Shown one piece after another: positions 16,238 through 24,879 of a DNA stretch of 64,000 nt; within the stretch, counting starts at the first letter, position 1; each line of letters begins with the position of its first letter. Below the pieces are notes generated by a model that was not told the DNA's origin, did no database searches, and was given only the letters and a program-made list of their open reading frames with translations. The DNA comes from an uncultured Rikenellaceae bacterium (GTDB lineage Bacteria > Bacteroidota > Bacteroidia > Bacteroidales > Rikenellaceae): the NCBI GenBank assembly GCA_910588925.1, contig CAJURV010000001.1, positions 72,433 through 136,432 of the forward strand, read 5' to 3'. A program made the translations under genes and the position numbers.

Positions 16238-18502
16238 TTATGCAATCGTCACATTCTGCGAACCGGAAGCAGAGGCCGTTACGCCCGAGGCGCCATGATG
16301 ATCTTCGGTCTCCAATCGTTTCACGGACTCTATGCCTTTTATGGCGAGCACCTTATTCATTACATTGCCCAGGTCCTTTTTATCCTTTACGTATACGGTT
16401 ATGCTTCCCTCGAAGATGCCGTCATGACTCTCGATGTAAAGTTTACGTATATTGATATCCATCTCGCCGGTAATAACGCTCGATATGTCACGCAATATAC
16501 CCATGCGGTCTATCCCTCGCACCTCTATGACAGAGAGATAGGACAATATTTTTTCGCTCGACCATTTTATGGGGACGATTCTGTCGCCGTGACGGGCAGC
16601 CAACTTTATGGCCTCGTCGCAACTCTTCTTATGCACGATCACATCCCCGTCGTTATCTCTGAAACCGATGACCTCGTCGCCCGGTATAGGCATACAACAC
16701 GGCGCAATCTTTATCTTATCGCCGGAAGCGGTCTCTTGCTGGCCTTTAGTGCTGTTACCGAATAGCTTAAGTGTATTCGACACTTGCAATGACCAATATT
16801 TTATCAGCTTGGTCGCGGCATTTTCACGCAATATCTTGTCAACATTGTCGAGCGAGATGATTCCGGCCCCCAGCTTAACATAAAATTCATCTTTCGACGA
16901 CGAATTATATGCGGGTAACAGCTTATGAAAAACACGCGCACTCGGGGTCACTCCCCTCTTTTTCATCTCCTCGTCGAATATCCTCATGCCGTTGCTAAGG
17001 TTATTCTCACGCTCTTTCTTCAGGAAGCTCTTTATCTTCTGTTTTGCCCTGGCGGTTACTACATGATCGAGCGATTCGAGCACCGGATGTGCTGTAGCAG
17101 AAGTTATTATCTCTACCTGATCGCCATTGTTAACAGGCGTATATAAAGATTCTATCTTATGGTTGACCTTTGCGCCTATGGCCTTATTACCCAGATTGGA
17201 ATGTATCTCGTATGCAAAATCGAGCACCACCGCCCCTTTCGGCAAAGTGACCGACTCGCCTTTGGGCGTAAATACCACCACCTCGGAGGTGTAAAGGTTG
17301 AGCTTGAACTCATCGAGAAACTCAACGGCGTCTTCCGTGGGACTATTGAGCGCGTTCTGCACCTCTTTTATCCACTTATCTAGCTCACCCTCACGGTTTT
17401 CGATGTTCTTATCGCGCTCCTTGTATTTCCAATGGGCGGCAAAACCCTTCTCCGCTATCTCGTCCATGCGCTCCGACCTTATCTGCACCTCGGCCCACAC
17501 TCCGTCAGGCCCCATAACGGTGCAATGAAGCGCTTCGTAACCGTTGGCCTTGGGGATGTTGACCCAGTCGCGTATACGGTCGGGCTTGGGTTTATATATG
17601 TCGGTGATAAGCGAATAGATATTCCAGCATTGGGTCTTCTCCGGAACGAACGCTATGGGCTTGAATACTATACGTATAGCGAACAAATCGTATATCTCGT
17701 CGATAGTCACCATCTTACGTTGCATCTTCTTCCAGATGGAGTATATCGACTTTACACGCCCCTTTATCGTGAACTCTATGCCGCTCTCCTTTAGCTTCTC
17801 TATTATGGGGGCGTTGAACTTCTCTATGAACATCTTACGCGATGCCTCCGTCTGGGAGAGCTTATCCACGATCTGTTTATAGTCGTTAGGGAAGCTATAT
17901 TTAAGGCTCAGGTTCTCAAGCTCCGTCTTTATATTGTAGAGACCGAGCCTGTGGGCCAACGGAGCGAAGAGATATATCGTCTCGCTGGAGATCTTCATCT
18001 GCTTGTCCACCGGCATCGCACCGAGAGTACGCATGTTATGCAGACGGTCGGCCAGCTTGATTATAATCACCCTGACATCGTCAGAAAGGGTCAGCAACAT
18101 TTTTTTGAAGTTGGCCGCCTGAGACGAACTCTGCCCGGCCAGCTCTCCCGCCTTCTTCATCTTGGTAAGGCCGTCCACCATAGTGGCGACCTTTTTACCG
18201 AAGCGGGTCTCGAGATCCTCCACTGTGTAGTCCGTGTCCTCGACCACATCGTGCAACAAGGCTGCGGCAACCGATTTTACACCCAACCCTATCTCCACCA
18301 CCACTATCTTGGCAACGGCTATGGGATGAAGTATATATGGCACTCCCGACTTGCGACGGACACCGCGATGCGCCTCATTGGCAAAATTAAAGGAGTCGGT
18401 TACCAGCTTCCAGTCCTCCGGCGTTTTGCATATAGCCTCGCAACATTTCAACAGATCGTCGAAATGGTCCTGAATCAACTTATCGTCCGCTTGAGTAAAC
18501 AT
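16238..18502 (-). CDS. rel: Bifunctional (p)ppGpp synthetase/hydrolase, Rel/SpoT type
   Basis: Long RSH enzyme (754 residues) controlling the stringent response. The HD hydrolase domain (about 45-190) is intact: LHPIAVA, LLHDVVEDTD and LADRLHNMRT carry the metal ligands. The synthetase domain (about 230-380) has GRVKSIYSIWKKMQRK, YDLFAIRIVF, NGYEALHCTV and EVQIRSERMDEIAE. TGS (NLYTSEVVVFTPKG, about 405-465), a Cys-containing middle (KIAPCCMPIPGDEVIGF) and a C-terminal ACT domain (VRGIDRMGILRDISSVI) follow. Intact HD and synthetase motifs suggest both activities. The -7 promoter element lies only 5 bases before the ATG, suggesting a nearly leaderless mRNA. Confidence 0.94.
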   Translation of the reverse strand: MFTQADDKLIQDHFDDLLKCCEAICKTPEDWKLVTDSFNFANEAHRGVRRKSGVPYILHPIAVAKIVVVEIGLGVKSVAAALLHDVVEDTDYTVEDLETRFGKKVATMVDGLTKMKKAGELAGQSSSQAANFKKMLLTLSDDVRVIIIKLADRLHNMRTLGAMPVDKQMKISSETIYLFAPLAHRLGLYNIKTELENLSLKYSFPNDYKQIVDKLSQTEASRKMFIEKFNAPIIEKLKESGIEFTIKGRVKSIYSIWKKMQRKMVTIDEIYDLFAIRIVFKPIAFVPEKTQCWNIYSLITDIYKPKPDRIRDWVNIPKANGYEALHCTVMGPDGVWAEVQIRSERMDEIAEKGFAAHWKYKERDKNIENREGELDKWIKEVQNALNSPTEDAVEFLDEFKLNLYTSEVVVFTPKGESVTLPKGAVVLDFAYEIHSNLGNKAIGAKVNHKIESLYTPVNNGDQVEIITSATAHPVLESLDHVVTARAKQKIKSFLKKERENNLSNGMRIFDEEMKKRGVTPSARVFHKLLPAYNSSSKDEFYVKLGAGIISLDNVDKILRENAATKLIKYWSLQVSNTLKLFGNSTKGQQETASGDKIKIAPCCMPIPGDEVIGFRDNDGDVIVHKKSCDEAIKLAARHGDRIVPIKWSSEKILSYLSVIEVRGIDRMGILRDISSVITGEMDINIRKLYIESHDGIFEGSITVYVKDKKDLGNVMNKVLAIKGIESVKRLETEDHHGASGVTASASGSQNVTIA

Positions 18503-18507
18503 GATAA

Positions 18508-18515
18508 CAAATATA
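18508..18515 (-). promoter_or_regulatory. rel -7 element abutting the start codon
   Basis: TATATTTG on the minus strand, ending 5 bases before the rel ATG (18500-18502). If used, the transcript would start within a few bases of the start codon. No good -33 TTG at the right distance. Confidence 0.45.
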
Positions 18516-18579
18516 GGTAATTTTTACCGAAAACAGAGCACTCTACGGAGAAAATTACCCGATATAAATAAAAGAAATA

Positions 18580-18603
18580 GGGCGATAACAATAGAAATCG
18601 CCC
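18580..18603 (-). terminator. recA terminator
   Basis: Stem GGGCGAT (18580-18586) / ATCGCCC (18597-18603), 10-base loop, followed on the minus strand by a T-rich stretch. It lies about 100 bases past the recA stop. Confidence 0.6.
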
Positions 18604-18701
18604 CATAACAATATTTCACATCGAAATATACTTCGACTAATCCGGCATCCGATATTTACCACGGAGCCCGAAAGTATCAGTAAAACCTAAAACTCAAAGA
18701 C

Positions 18702-19826
18702 TTACTCTTCCGACATCTCCTCCATATCAGGCTCCGCATCGTCGTCCGCTTTATCGACAACGCCTTTGGCTTTCACCTTCTTCTTGCCGTCGGATTCGTC
18801 CATGCTCTTATCGTAAGCCGCTATCACCTTGGCTTCGATCTCGGCGAGCAACTCGGGATCGGCCTCCAAAGCGATCTTCACGTTTTCACGTCCCTGCCCG
18901 AGTTTCTTACCGTCGTACGAGAACCACGCGCCGCTCTTGACGATGATATTCTCATCGGTGGCGATATCGAGTATCTCGCCTATGCGAGATATGCCCTCGC
19001 CGTACACTATGTCGAACTCGGCTTTGCGGAAAGGAGGCGCCACCTTGTTTTTAACCACCTTGACCTTGGCGTGCGAACCGAGCACGTCGTCGCCGTCCTT
19101 GATAGCCTGACCTTTACGGATGTCTATACGTATGGTAGCGTAGAACTTAAGCGCGTTACCGCCGGTGGTAACCTCTGGCGAACCGTAGGTGATACCCACC
19201 TTGTCGCGAAGCTGGTTTATGAATATGCAGACCGTGTTGGTCTTGCTTATAGTACCGGTCAACTTTCTAAGCGCCTGCGACATAAGACGCGCCTGAAGCG
19301 CCATCTTAGAGTCGCCCATATTGCCTTCTATCTCGGCCTTGGGTGTAAGCGCGGCCACTGAGTCTATGACCACTATATCCACTGCGCTCGAACGTATCAG
19401 CGACTCCGCTATCTCGAGTGCCTGTTCGCCGTTATCGGGCTGTGCTATCAACAGGTTATCTATATCCACGCCCAATTTTTCGGCATAGAAGCGGTCGAAA
19501 GCGTGCTCTGCATCGATAAACGCCGCTACGCCGCCCGCTTTCTGCGCCTCGGCTATGGCGTGTATGGCAAGCGTGGTCTTCCCGGAAGACTCGGGACCGA
19601 ATATCTCTATTATACGGCCCTTGGGATAGCCCTTTACACCGAGCGCGGCATCGAGCGTGATGGAACCGGTAGGGATAACCGGCACATTCTCCACCTTCTG
19701 GTCGCCCATACGCATAATGGCACCCTTACCGTAATCTTTCTGTATCTTCTGCATTGCCGCAGCGAGAACTTTCAACTTCTCGGCAGCGGTATCGTCAACC
19801 TTTTTTTTCGTTACTTTTTCAGCCAT
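18702..19826 (-). CDS. recA: Recombinase RecA
   Basis: Strand-exchange protein and SOS co-protease. 374 residues, with Walker A GPESSGKT (77-84), AFIDAEHAFD, IVVIDSVAAL, loop L1/L2 sequences and FINQLRDKVGI. The C-terminal tail is acidic and Lys-rich as usual. No intein. It starts 4 bases after the stop of bcp, forming a bcp-recA unit. I do not recognise a LexA box upstream, in line with the lack of a classical SOS system in many Bacteroidetes. Confidence 0.98.
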   Translation of the reverse strand: MAEKVTKKKVDDTAAEKLKVLAAAMQKIQKDYGKGAIMRMGDQKVENVPVIPTGSITLDAALGVKGYPKGRIIEIFGPESSGKTTLAIHAIAEAQKAGGVAAFIDAEHAFDRFYAEKLGVDIDNLLIAQPDNGEQALEIAESLIRSSAVDIVVIDSVAALTPKAEIEGNMGDSKMALQARLMSQALRKLTGTISKTNTVCIFINQLRDKVGITYGSPEVTTGGNALKFYATIRIDIRKGQAIKDGDDVLGSHAKVKVVKNKVAPPFRKAEFDIVYGEGISRIGEILDIATDENIIVKSGAWFSYDGKKLGQGRENVKIALEADPELLAEIEAKVIAAYDKSMDESDGKKKVKAKGVVDKADDDAEPDMEEMSEE

Positions 19827-19830
19827 ATCG

Positions 19831-20289
19831 TTATTTGTATGAATCCATTATCTGAATGAAATGATCCTTGGTCCTAACCTTGTCGAAGATGCGCTCTATC
19901 ACGCCGTCGTTTATCACGAAAGTAGTGCGGATCATTCCCATATACTCGCGCCCCATGAACTTCTTAAGCCCCCAGCAACCGTATGCTTCAGCCACGGCAT
20001 GGTCGGCATCGGACAGAAGCTCGAACGGCAATGAGTGTTTGGCGGTAAACCCCTCGTGCGATTTGACCGAGTCGGGACTCACGCCCAACACCTCGAAGCC
20101 GGCGGCTTTCAGTTCCGCATAGCCGTCACGCAACGAACAGGCCTCCGCCGTACAACCGGAGGTATTATCTTTCGGATAGAAGTATAGCACCAGTTTACAA
20201 GAGTTGTAATCGTCCGACGACACCTCTTTGCCCGATGTGGTAACACCCTTGAAAAACGGGGCTTTATCACCGACTTTCAATTTTTCCAT
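19831..20289 (-). CDS. bcp: Thioredoxin-dependent peroxiredoxin (BCP/PrxQ type)
   Basis: Cytosolic thiol peroxidase that removes hydrogen peroxide and organic hydroperoxides. 152 residues from the ATG at 20289; the frame is open further, but MEKLKVGDKAPFF is the family start. The peroxidatic Cys46 and resolving Cys51 sit in TSGCTAEAC, preceded by VLYFYPKDNT. Co-transcribed with recA; the same pairing has been described in Bacteroides fragilis as part of a stress-responsive operon. Confidence 0.95.
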   Translation of the reverse strand: MEKLKVGDKAPFFKGVTTSGKEVSSDDYNSCKLVLYFYPKDNTSGCTAEACSLRDGYAELKAAGFEVLGVSPDSVKSHEGFTAKHSLPFELLSDADHAVAEAYGCWGLKKFMGREYMGMIRTTFVINDGVIERIFDKVRTKDHFIQIMDSYK

Positions 20290-20315
20290 AGGTAATATAA
20301 TCACTGTTACGGGCA

Positions 20316-20346
20316 TAAAGATACGAAATATCGGCGAACCTTCAAA
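20316..20346 (-). promoter_or_regulatory. bcp-recA promoter
   Basis: On the minus strand TTTG (20343-20346), 19 bases, then TATCTTTA (20316-20323), one mismatch from TAnnTTTG. It lies 27 bases before the bcp ATG. Confidence 0.6.
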
Positions 20347-20443
20347 ATATCCCCGCAGACAATACACCGCTATAATCAAACGCACCGGACAACATGATAT
20401 TTTATATCTCTATATATAAATAGGTATAGTTTTGAAAATTGAT

Positions 20444-20451
20444 TAAATTTG
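20444..20451 (+). promoter_or_regulatory. -7 element upstream of the double activase gene
   Basis: TAAATTTG matches TAnnTTTG about 145 bases before the ATG at 20596. No TTG is present at the right distance. Confidence 0.4.
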
Positions 20452-20595
20452 CCGCCCTCTACCGCTCGCTGAAAATTACCGGCGCAGGATTGACACGAGC
20501 GGCACAGTTATTGCATCGTCGTACGATTCACGATTGCATAATACACCTCCGACCTATAGGGGCCGGTATGTAAAACAACAAGCTAACTCGCACAA

Positions 20596-23500
20596 ATGAC
20601 ATACAGAATCGGATTGGATGTAGGGTCTACCACCGCCAAGATCGTGGTCACCGACCAACACAACAGAATCGTTTTCTCCGACTACCGTCGCCATCAGGCC
20701 AATGTCTCCGCAGTAGTAAAAGACTATTTCGGGAGGCTGGCGGCCGAATTGGGAGAGTGTCGCGCATCGCTCACCGTAACCGGCTCCGTAGGCATGGGGC
20801 TGGCCGAAAAGTGCGGAGTGCCTTTCGTGCAGGAGGTAGTGGCGGCCGCCCGGCTGGTAGAGACCGTATATCCCGACATATCCACCATAATAGACATAGG
20901 CGGCGAAGATGCCAAAATAGTGTATATAAACCACGACAAAGCCGTAGACCTGCGCATGAACGGCAACTGCGCCGGCGGCACCGGAGCGTTCATAGACCAG
21001 ATGGCCATGCTTCTCGGAGTAGATGTAGACCGCATGGACGAGTTAGCTTCGCGATCGGAAAACATATACCACATAGCCTCGCGTTGCGGCGTCTTCTCCA
21101 AAACCGACGTACAGAACCTCATAAGCAAGAACGTCAGCAAGGCCGATATAGCCGCCTCCATATTCCACGCAGTGGCGGTGCAGACGGTAGTGACCCTGTC
21201 GCACGGATGCACCATAGAGCCCAAGATACTATTCTGCGGAGGACCTCTCACATTCATTCCCTCGCTACGCAAAGCCTTCATAGATTACCTCGGCCTCGAC
21301 GAATCGAACTTCGTAACCCCCGCGAACGCCAACATAATACCGGCATGGGGAGCGGCGCTATGCGGCAAAAACGACGAAACGGCGAGCCTGTCATCCATAG
21401 TGGCAAAGCTCAACGATGACGCACACGGCACTACCGTAAAAACCTCTCGCCTCACCCCTATATTCGCCTCCGACGACGAATACGAGCTGTGGCGACACGA
21501 CAAAAACGCGGGAACTATAGTAGAAACGACGCTCTCGGAAGCCTCGGGGAATGTATACTTAGGCATCGACTCCGGATCTACCACCACCAAAATAGTAGTG
21601 ATAGACGACAAAGAGCGTATCGTATATTCGCACTACGCCCCGAATAAAGGAGGCCCCATAACGGCAGTACGTCAGGGGCTCGAGAAACTATCGCAGAGAT
21701 GCGCCGAGGAGGGTGTTACGCTACGGTTCGGCGGAGGATGCACCACAGGCTACGGCGAAGACCTCATAAAAGCGGCGTTCCGGCTCGACGAGGGCATAAT
21801 AGAGACGGTAGCCCACTATTTAGCCGCACGCAAGCTCGACCCCGAAGTATCTTTCATCCTCGACATAGGCGGACAGGACATGAAAGCGATGTTCGTAGAG
21901 AACGGATCACTCACTCGCATGGAGCTGAACGAGGCATGTTCATCGGGATGCGGATCTTTCATAGAGACGTTCGCCGCATCGCTCGGCTATCCCGTCGCCG
22001 ACTTCGCTCGCATGGCATGTACCGCCACGGAGCCGTGCGACCTGGGAACGCGATGCACCGTGTTCATGAACTCCAAAGTGAAACAGGTGCTACGCGAGGG
22101 AGCCACCGTCGGCGACATAGCGGCGGGACTATCCTACTCCGTCGTAAAGAACTGCCTGTACAAGGTTCTCAAGCTACGCAAGAGGTCGGAGCTGGGCGAA
22201 CATATAGTGGTGCAGGGCGGCACCATGCGCAACGACTCGGTGGTGCGTGCCCTGGAGCTACTTACACAAAGCCGGGTATCGCGAAGCGACATGCCTGAAC
22301 TGATGGGCGCATACGGATGCGCTCTCAACGCAAAGGCGTCGGCCCGCACCGACAAGACCGTATCGCTCGACGACATACTCTCGTGCGCAAGCTACACTAC
22401 AAAGCAGATACAATGTCACGGCTGTGAAAACCAGTGTTTCATACACAAATACATATTCGCCGGCGACAACGTCTACTACTCGGGAAACAAATGCGAGAAG
22501 GTCTTCTCCAACAGCGGCGACAAACGCGAAAAGGGAGCCAACCTCTACACCGACAAATATGCCATGCTCTTCGACAGGGAACCTGTAGCAGAGGGCACGA
22601 AAGGCCCTGTAATAGGGCTGCCTCGATGCCTCAACATGTACGAAAACTACCCTTTCTGGCACACGCTTTTCAAATCGTGCGGCATACGTACGGTGCTGTC
22701 GTCGCCCTCGGCATACCGAAGCTACGAGGCAGGCATACACACCGTCATGTCCGACAATATATGTTTCCCGGCAAAGCTCGCCCACAGCCATATATACGAT
22801 CTTATCGCCCGCAAGGTCGACCGTATATTCTTCCCTTACGTCATCTACGAGAAGTTGGAAGACAAAAACGCCTCCAACAGCTATAACTGCCCCATAGTCT
22901 CGGGCTACTCCGACGTGTTGCGCAGCGTGGCCGGGCATCACGGCACACCCATAGACTCGCCCGTCATAACGTTCAAAGACACGAAGTTGCTTACCCGGCA
23001 ATGCCGTCGTTATCTGAAAACACTCGGCATCGACGACTCGGTTGCATCGGCGGCGGTACGCGAAGCCTTGTCGGAACAGAACCGCTACGAGGAGAATATG
23101 AAAAAAGCGGCGCAAGACATATACGACGAGAGCCGCCGAAACGGACGTATAACCGTGTTGCTCGCCGGGCGACCGTATCATACTGACCCGTTGGTGCAAC
23201 ACAAGCTATCCGATATGGTGTCGGACATGGGTGTGGATGTGATAACCGAAGATATAGCGCGAAACATGCCCCTTGCCATCGACGACGCCCACATAGTGTC
23301 GCAATGGGCCTACATCAACCGCATATTGCGTGCGGCCAAGTGGGCGGCCATGCAAGACGGCGACGTACACTTCGTGCAGATGACCTCGTTCGGATGCGGG
23401 CCCGACGCCTTCCTGCTCGACGAGGTACGGGCGATGCTCGGACGCCACGGCAAGAGCCTGACAATACTCAAGATAGACGACGTAACCAACATAGGCTCCA

Positions 23501-24831
23501 TAAAGCTCAGGGTGCGTTCCATAGTAGACAGCCTAAAATACAGCCACAGAAAGTCGCACACCGAACCTTTCGTCACCACCAAGAGCTACCTTGCAGACGA
23601 CAGGAGGCGTAAGATAATAGCCCCGTATTTCACCGGCTACCTCTCGCCTTTCATAGCTCCGCTTTTCCGTTTGGCCGGATACGATGCCGAAACATTGCCG
23701 CAGAGCGACATGACATCGGCCGAATCAGGCCTTAAATACGCCAACAACGAGGTGTGCTACCCCGCGACACTGATAGTGGGTGACATAATAAAGGCCCTGC
23801 AATCGGGACATTACGACCCCGAAAACACTGCGGTCACCATAACACAAACCGGCGGACAATGCCGCGCCACCAACTACATAGCCCTCATAAAGAGAGCCAT
23901 GACGGAGGCCGGATTCGAAAATGTGCCCGTAGTGTCGCTGGCTGTAGGAGACGGCCTTATCAACGAGCAACCCGGCTTCAGGATAGACTGGTTACGCATA
24001 GCCCCCACACTGTTGGCCGCCACCCTTTACGGCGACTGCATATCAAAATTCTACCACGCATCCGTAGTACGCGAAACCATACCGGGAGCGGCACGCAAAT
24101 TACGCGACAGATACATGGAGGCGGCAAAACCTCTCATAGAGACCGGCAAACGACGCGCGCTCTACGAAAACATAGCCTGTGCGGCACGCGACTTCAATGC
24201 GATAGTAGAACACGGAAAGACTATGCCCAAAGTAGGCATAGTCGGGGAGATATTCCTCAAATTCAACGCATTCGCCAACAAAGACGTGGCCGAATGGCTA
24301 ATAGGCCGCGGCATAGAGGTGGAGGCTCCTACGCTCCTCAACTTCTTCATGCAAAGCTTCGTCAACGACAAAATAAACACAGATGCCGACCTCAAACGCA
24401 AGTCTGTGTCACGGATAGTCACAAAAGCGGCGTATGCGCTTATAAACAAGCAGATAAAGAAAGTAAACCGCATAGCCTCCGAGTTCGAGTACTTCACTCC
24501 TTTCACCGATGTATTCGAGGAGGCGGCATCTACCGAGGGTATAGTCACCCCGGCCGCACAATTCGGCGAGGGGTGGTTGTTACCGGCAGAAATAGTGTCG
24601 TTCGCTAAAAACGGCATAAACAACGTCATAAGCCTGCAACCGTTCGGGTGCATAGCCAACCAGATAGTATCGAAAGGCGTAGAGAAAAAAATACGCACGC
24701 TCTACCCCGGCATGAACATTCTGTCGCTCGACTTCGACAGCGGTGTCAGCGACGTCAACGTAACGAACCGGCTGTTGTTGTTCATAGACAACATATCCGT
24801 GCCGGGCGGCAGTTCTTCGGAAAGGGCGTAA
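20596..24831 (+). CDS. Double 2-hydroxyacyl-CoA dehydratase activase-like protein
   Basis: 1411 residues, cytosolic. Two BcrAD/BadFG-type ASKHA ATPase domains lie in tandem: about 3-257 (LDVGSTTAKIVV, DIGGEDAK) and about 320-580 (IDSGSTTTKIVV, DIGGQDMK). Each has the cysteine pair that binds the [4Fe-4S] cluster in the activator HgdC: Cys125/Cys164 and Cys448/Cys487, both 39 residues apart as in the known activator. Then comes a Cys cluster CHGCENQC (607-614) and a long C-terminal part (about 640-1411) resembling DUF2229 and dehydratase-subunit-like regions. HgdC drives ATP-dependent single-electron transfer to a dehydratase. The target here is unknown; no dehydratase genes are adjacent. Fusions of this size recur in Bacteroidetes and anaerobes. 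It is followed by a strong bidirectional terminator. Confidence 0.85.
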   Translation: MTYRIGLDVGSTTAKIVVTDQHNRIVFSDYRRHQANVSAVVKDYFGRLAAELGECRASLTVTGSVGMGLAEKCGVPFVQEVVAAARLVETVYPDISTIIDIGGEDAKIVYINHDKAVDLRMNGNCAGGTGAFIDQMAMLLGVDVDRMDELASRSENIYHIASRCGVFSKTDVQNLISKNVSKADIAASIFHAVAVQTVVTLSHGCTIEPKILFCGGPLTFIPSLRKAFIDYLGLDESNFVTPANANIIPAWGAALCGKNDETASLSSIVAKLNDDAHGTTVKTSRLTPIFASDDEYELWRHDKNAGTIVETTLSEASGNVYLGIDSGSTTTKIVVIDDKERIVYSHYAPNKGGPITAVRQGLEKLSQRCAEEGVTLRFGGGCTTGYGEDLIKAAFRLDEGIIETVAHYLAARKLDPEVSFILDIGGQDMKAMFVENGSLTRMELNEACSSGCGSFIETFAASLGYPVADFARMACTATEPCDLGTRCTVFMNSKVKQVLREGATVGDIAAGLSYSVVKNCLYKVLKLRKRSELGEHIVVQGGTMRNDSVVRALELLTQSRVSRSDMPELMGAYGCALNAKASARTDKTVSLDDILSCASYTTKQIQCHGCENQCFIHKYIFAGDNVYYSGNKCEKVFSNSGDKREKGANLYTDKYAMLFDREPVAEGTKGPVIGLPRCLNMYENYPFWHTLFKSCGIRTVLSSPSAYRSYEAGIHTVMSDNICFPAKLAHSHIYDLIARKVDRIFFPYVIYEKLEDKNASNSYNCPIVSGYSDVLRSVAGHHGTPIDSPVITFKDTKLLTRQCRRYLKTLGIDDSVASAAVREALSEQNRYEENMKKAAQDIYDESRRNGRITVLLAGRPYHTDPLVQHKLSDMVSDMGVDVITEDIARNMPLAIDDAHIVSQWAYINRILRAAKWAAMQDGDVHFVQMTSFGCGPDAFLLDEVRAMLGRHGKSLTILKIDDVTNIGSIKLRVRSIVDSLKYSHRKSHTEPFVTTKSYLADDRRRKIIAPYFTGYLSPFIAPLFRLAGYDAETLPQSDMTSAESGLKYANNEVCYPATLIVGDIIKALQSGHYDPENTAVTITQTGGQCRATNYIALIKRAMTEAGFENVPVVSLAVGDGLINEQPGFRIDWLRIAPTLLAATLYGDCISKFYHASVVRETIPGAARKLRDRYMEAAKPLIETGKRRALYENIACAARDFNAIVEHGKTMPKVGIVGEIFLKFNAFANKDVAEWLIGRGIEVEAPTLLNFFMQSFVNDKINTDADLKRKSVSRIVTKAAYALINKQIKKVNRIASEFEYFTPFTDVFEEAASTEGIVTPAAQFGEGWLLPAEIVSFAKNGINNVISLQPFGCIANQIVSKGVEKKIRTLYPGMNILSLDFDSGVSDVNVTNRLLLFIDNISVPGGSSSERA

Positions 24832-24866
24832 AAAAGCGGGTGCGACATAATCGCACCCGCTTTTTT
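24832..24866. terminator. Bidirectional terminator
   Basis: Perfect 14-base stem AAAAGCGGGTGCGA (24832-24845) / TCGCACCCGCTTTT (24851-24864), loop CATAA. A run on one side and T run on the other serve both convergent genes. Confidence 0.92.
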
Positions 24867-24879
24867 ATATAACGCCATA

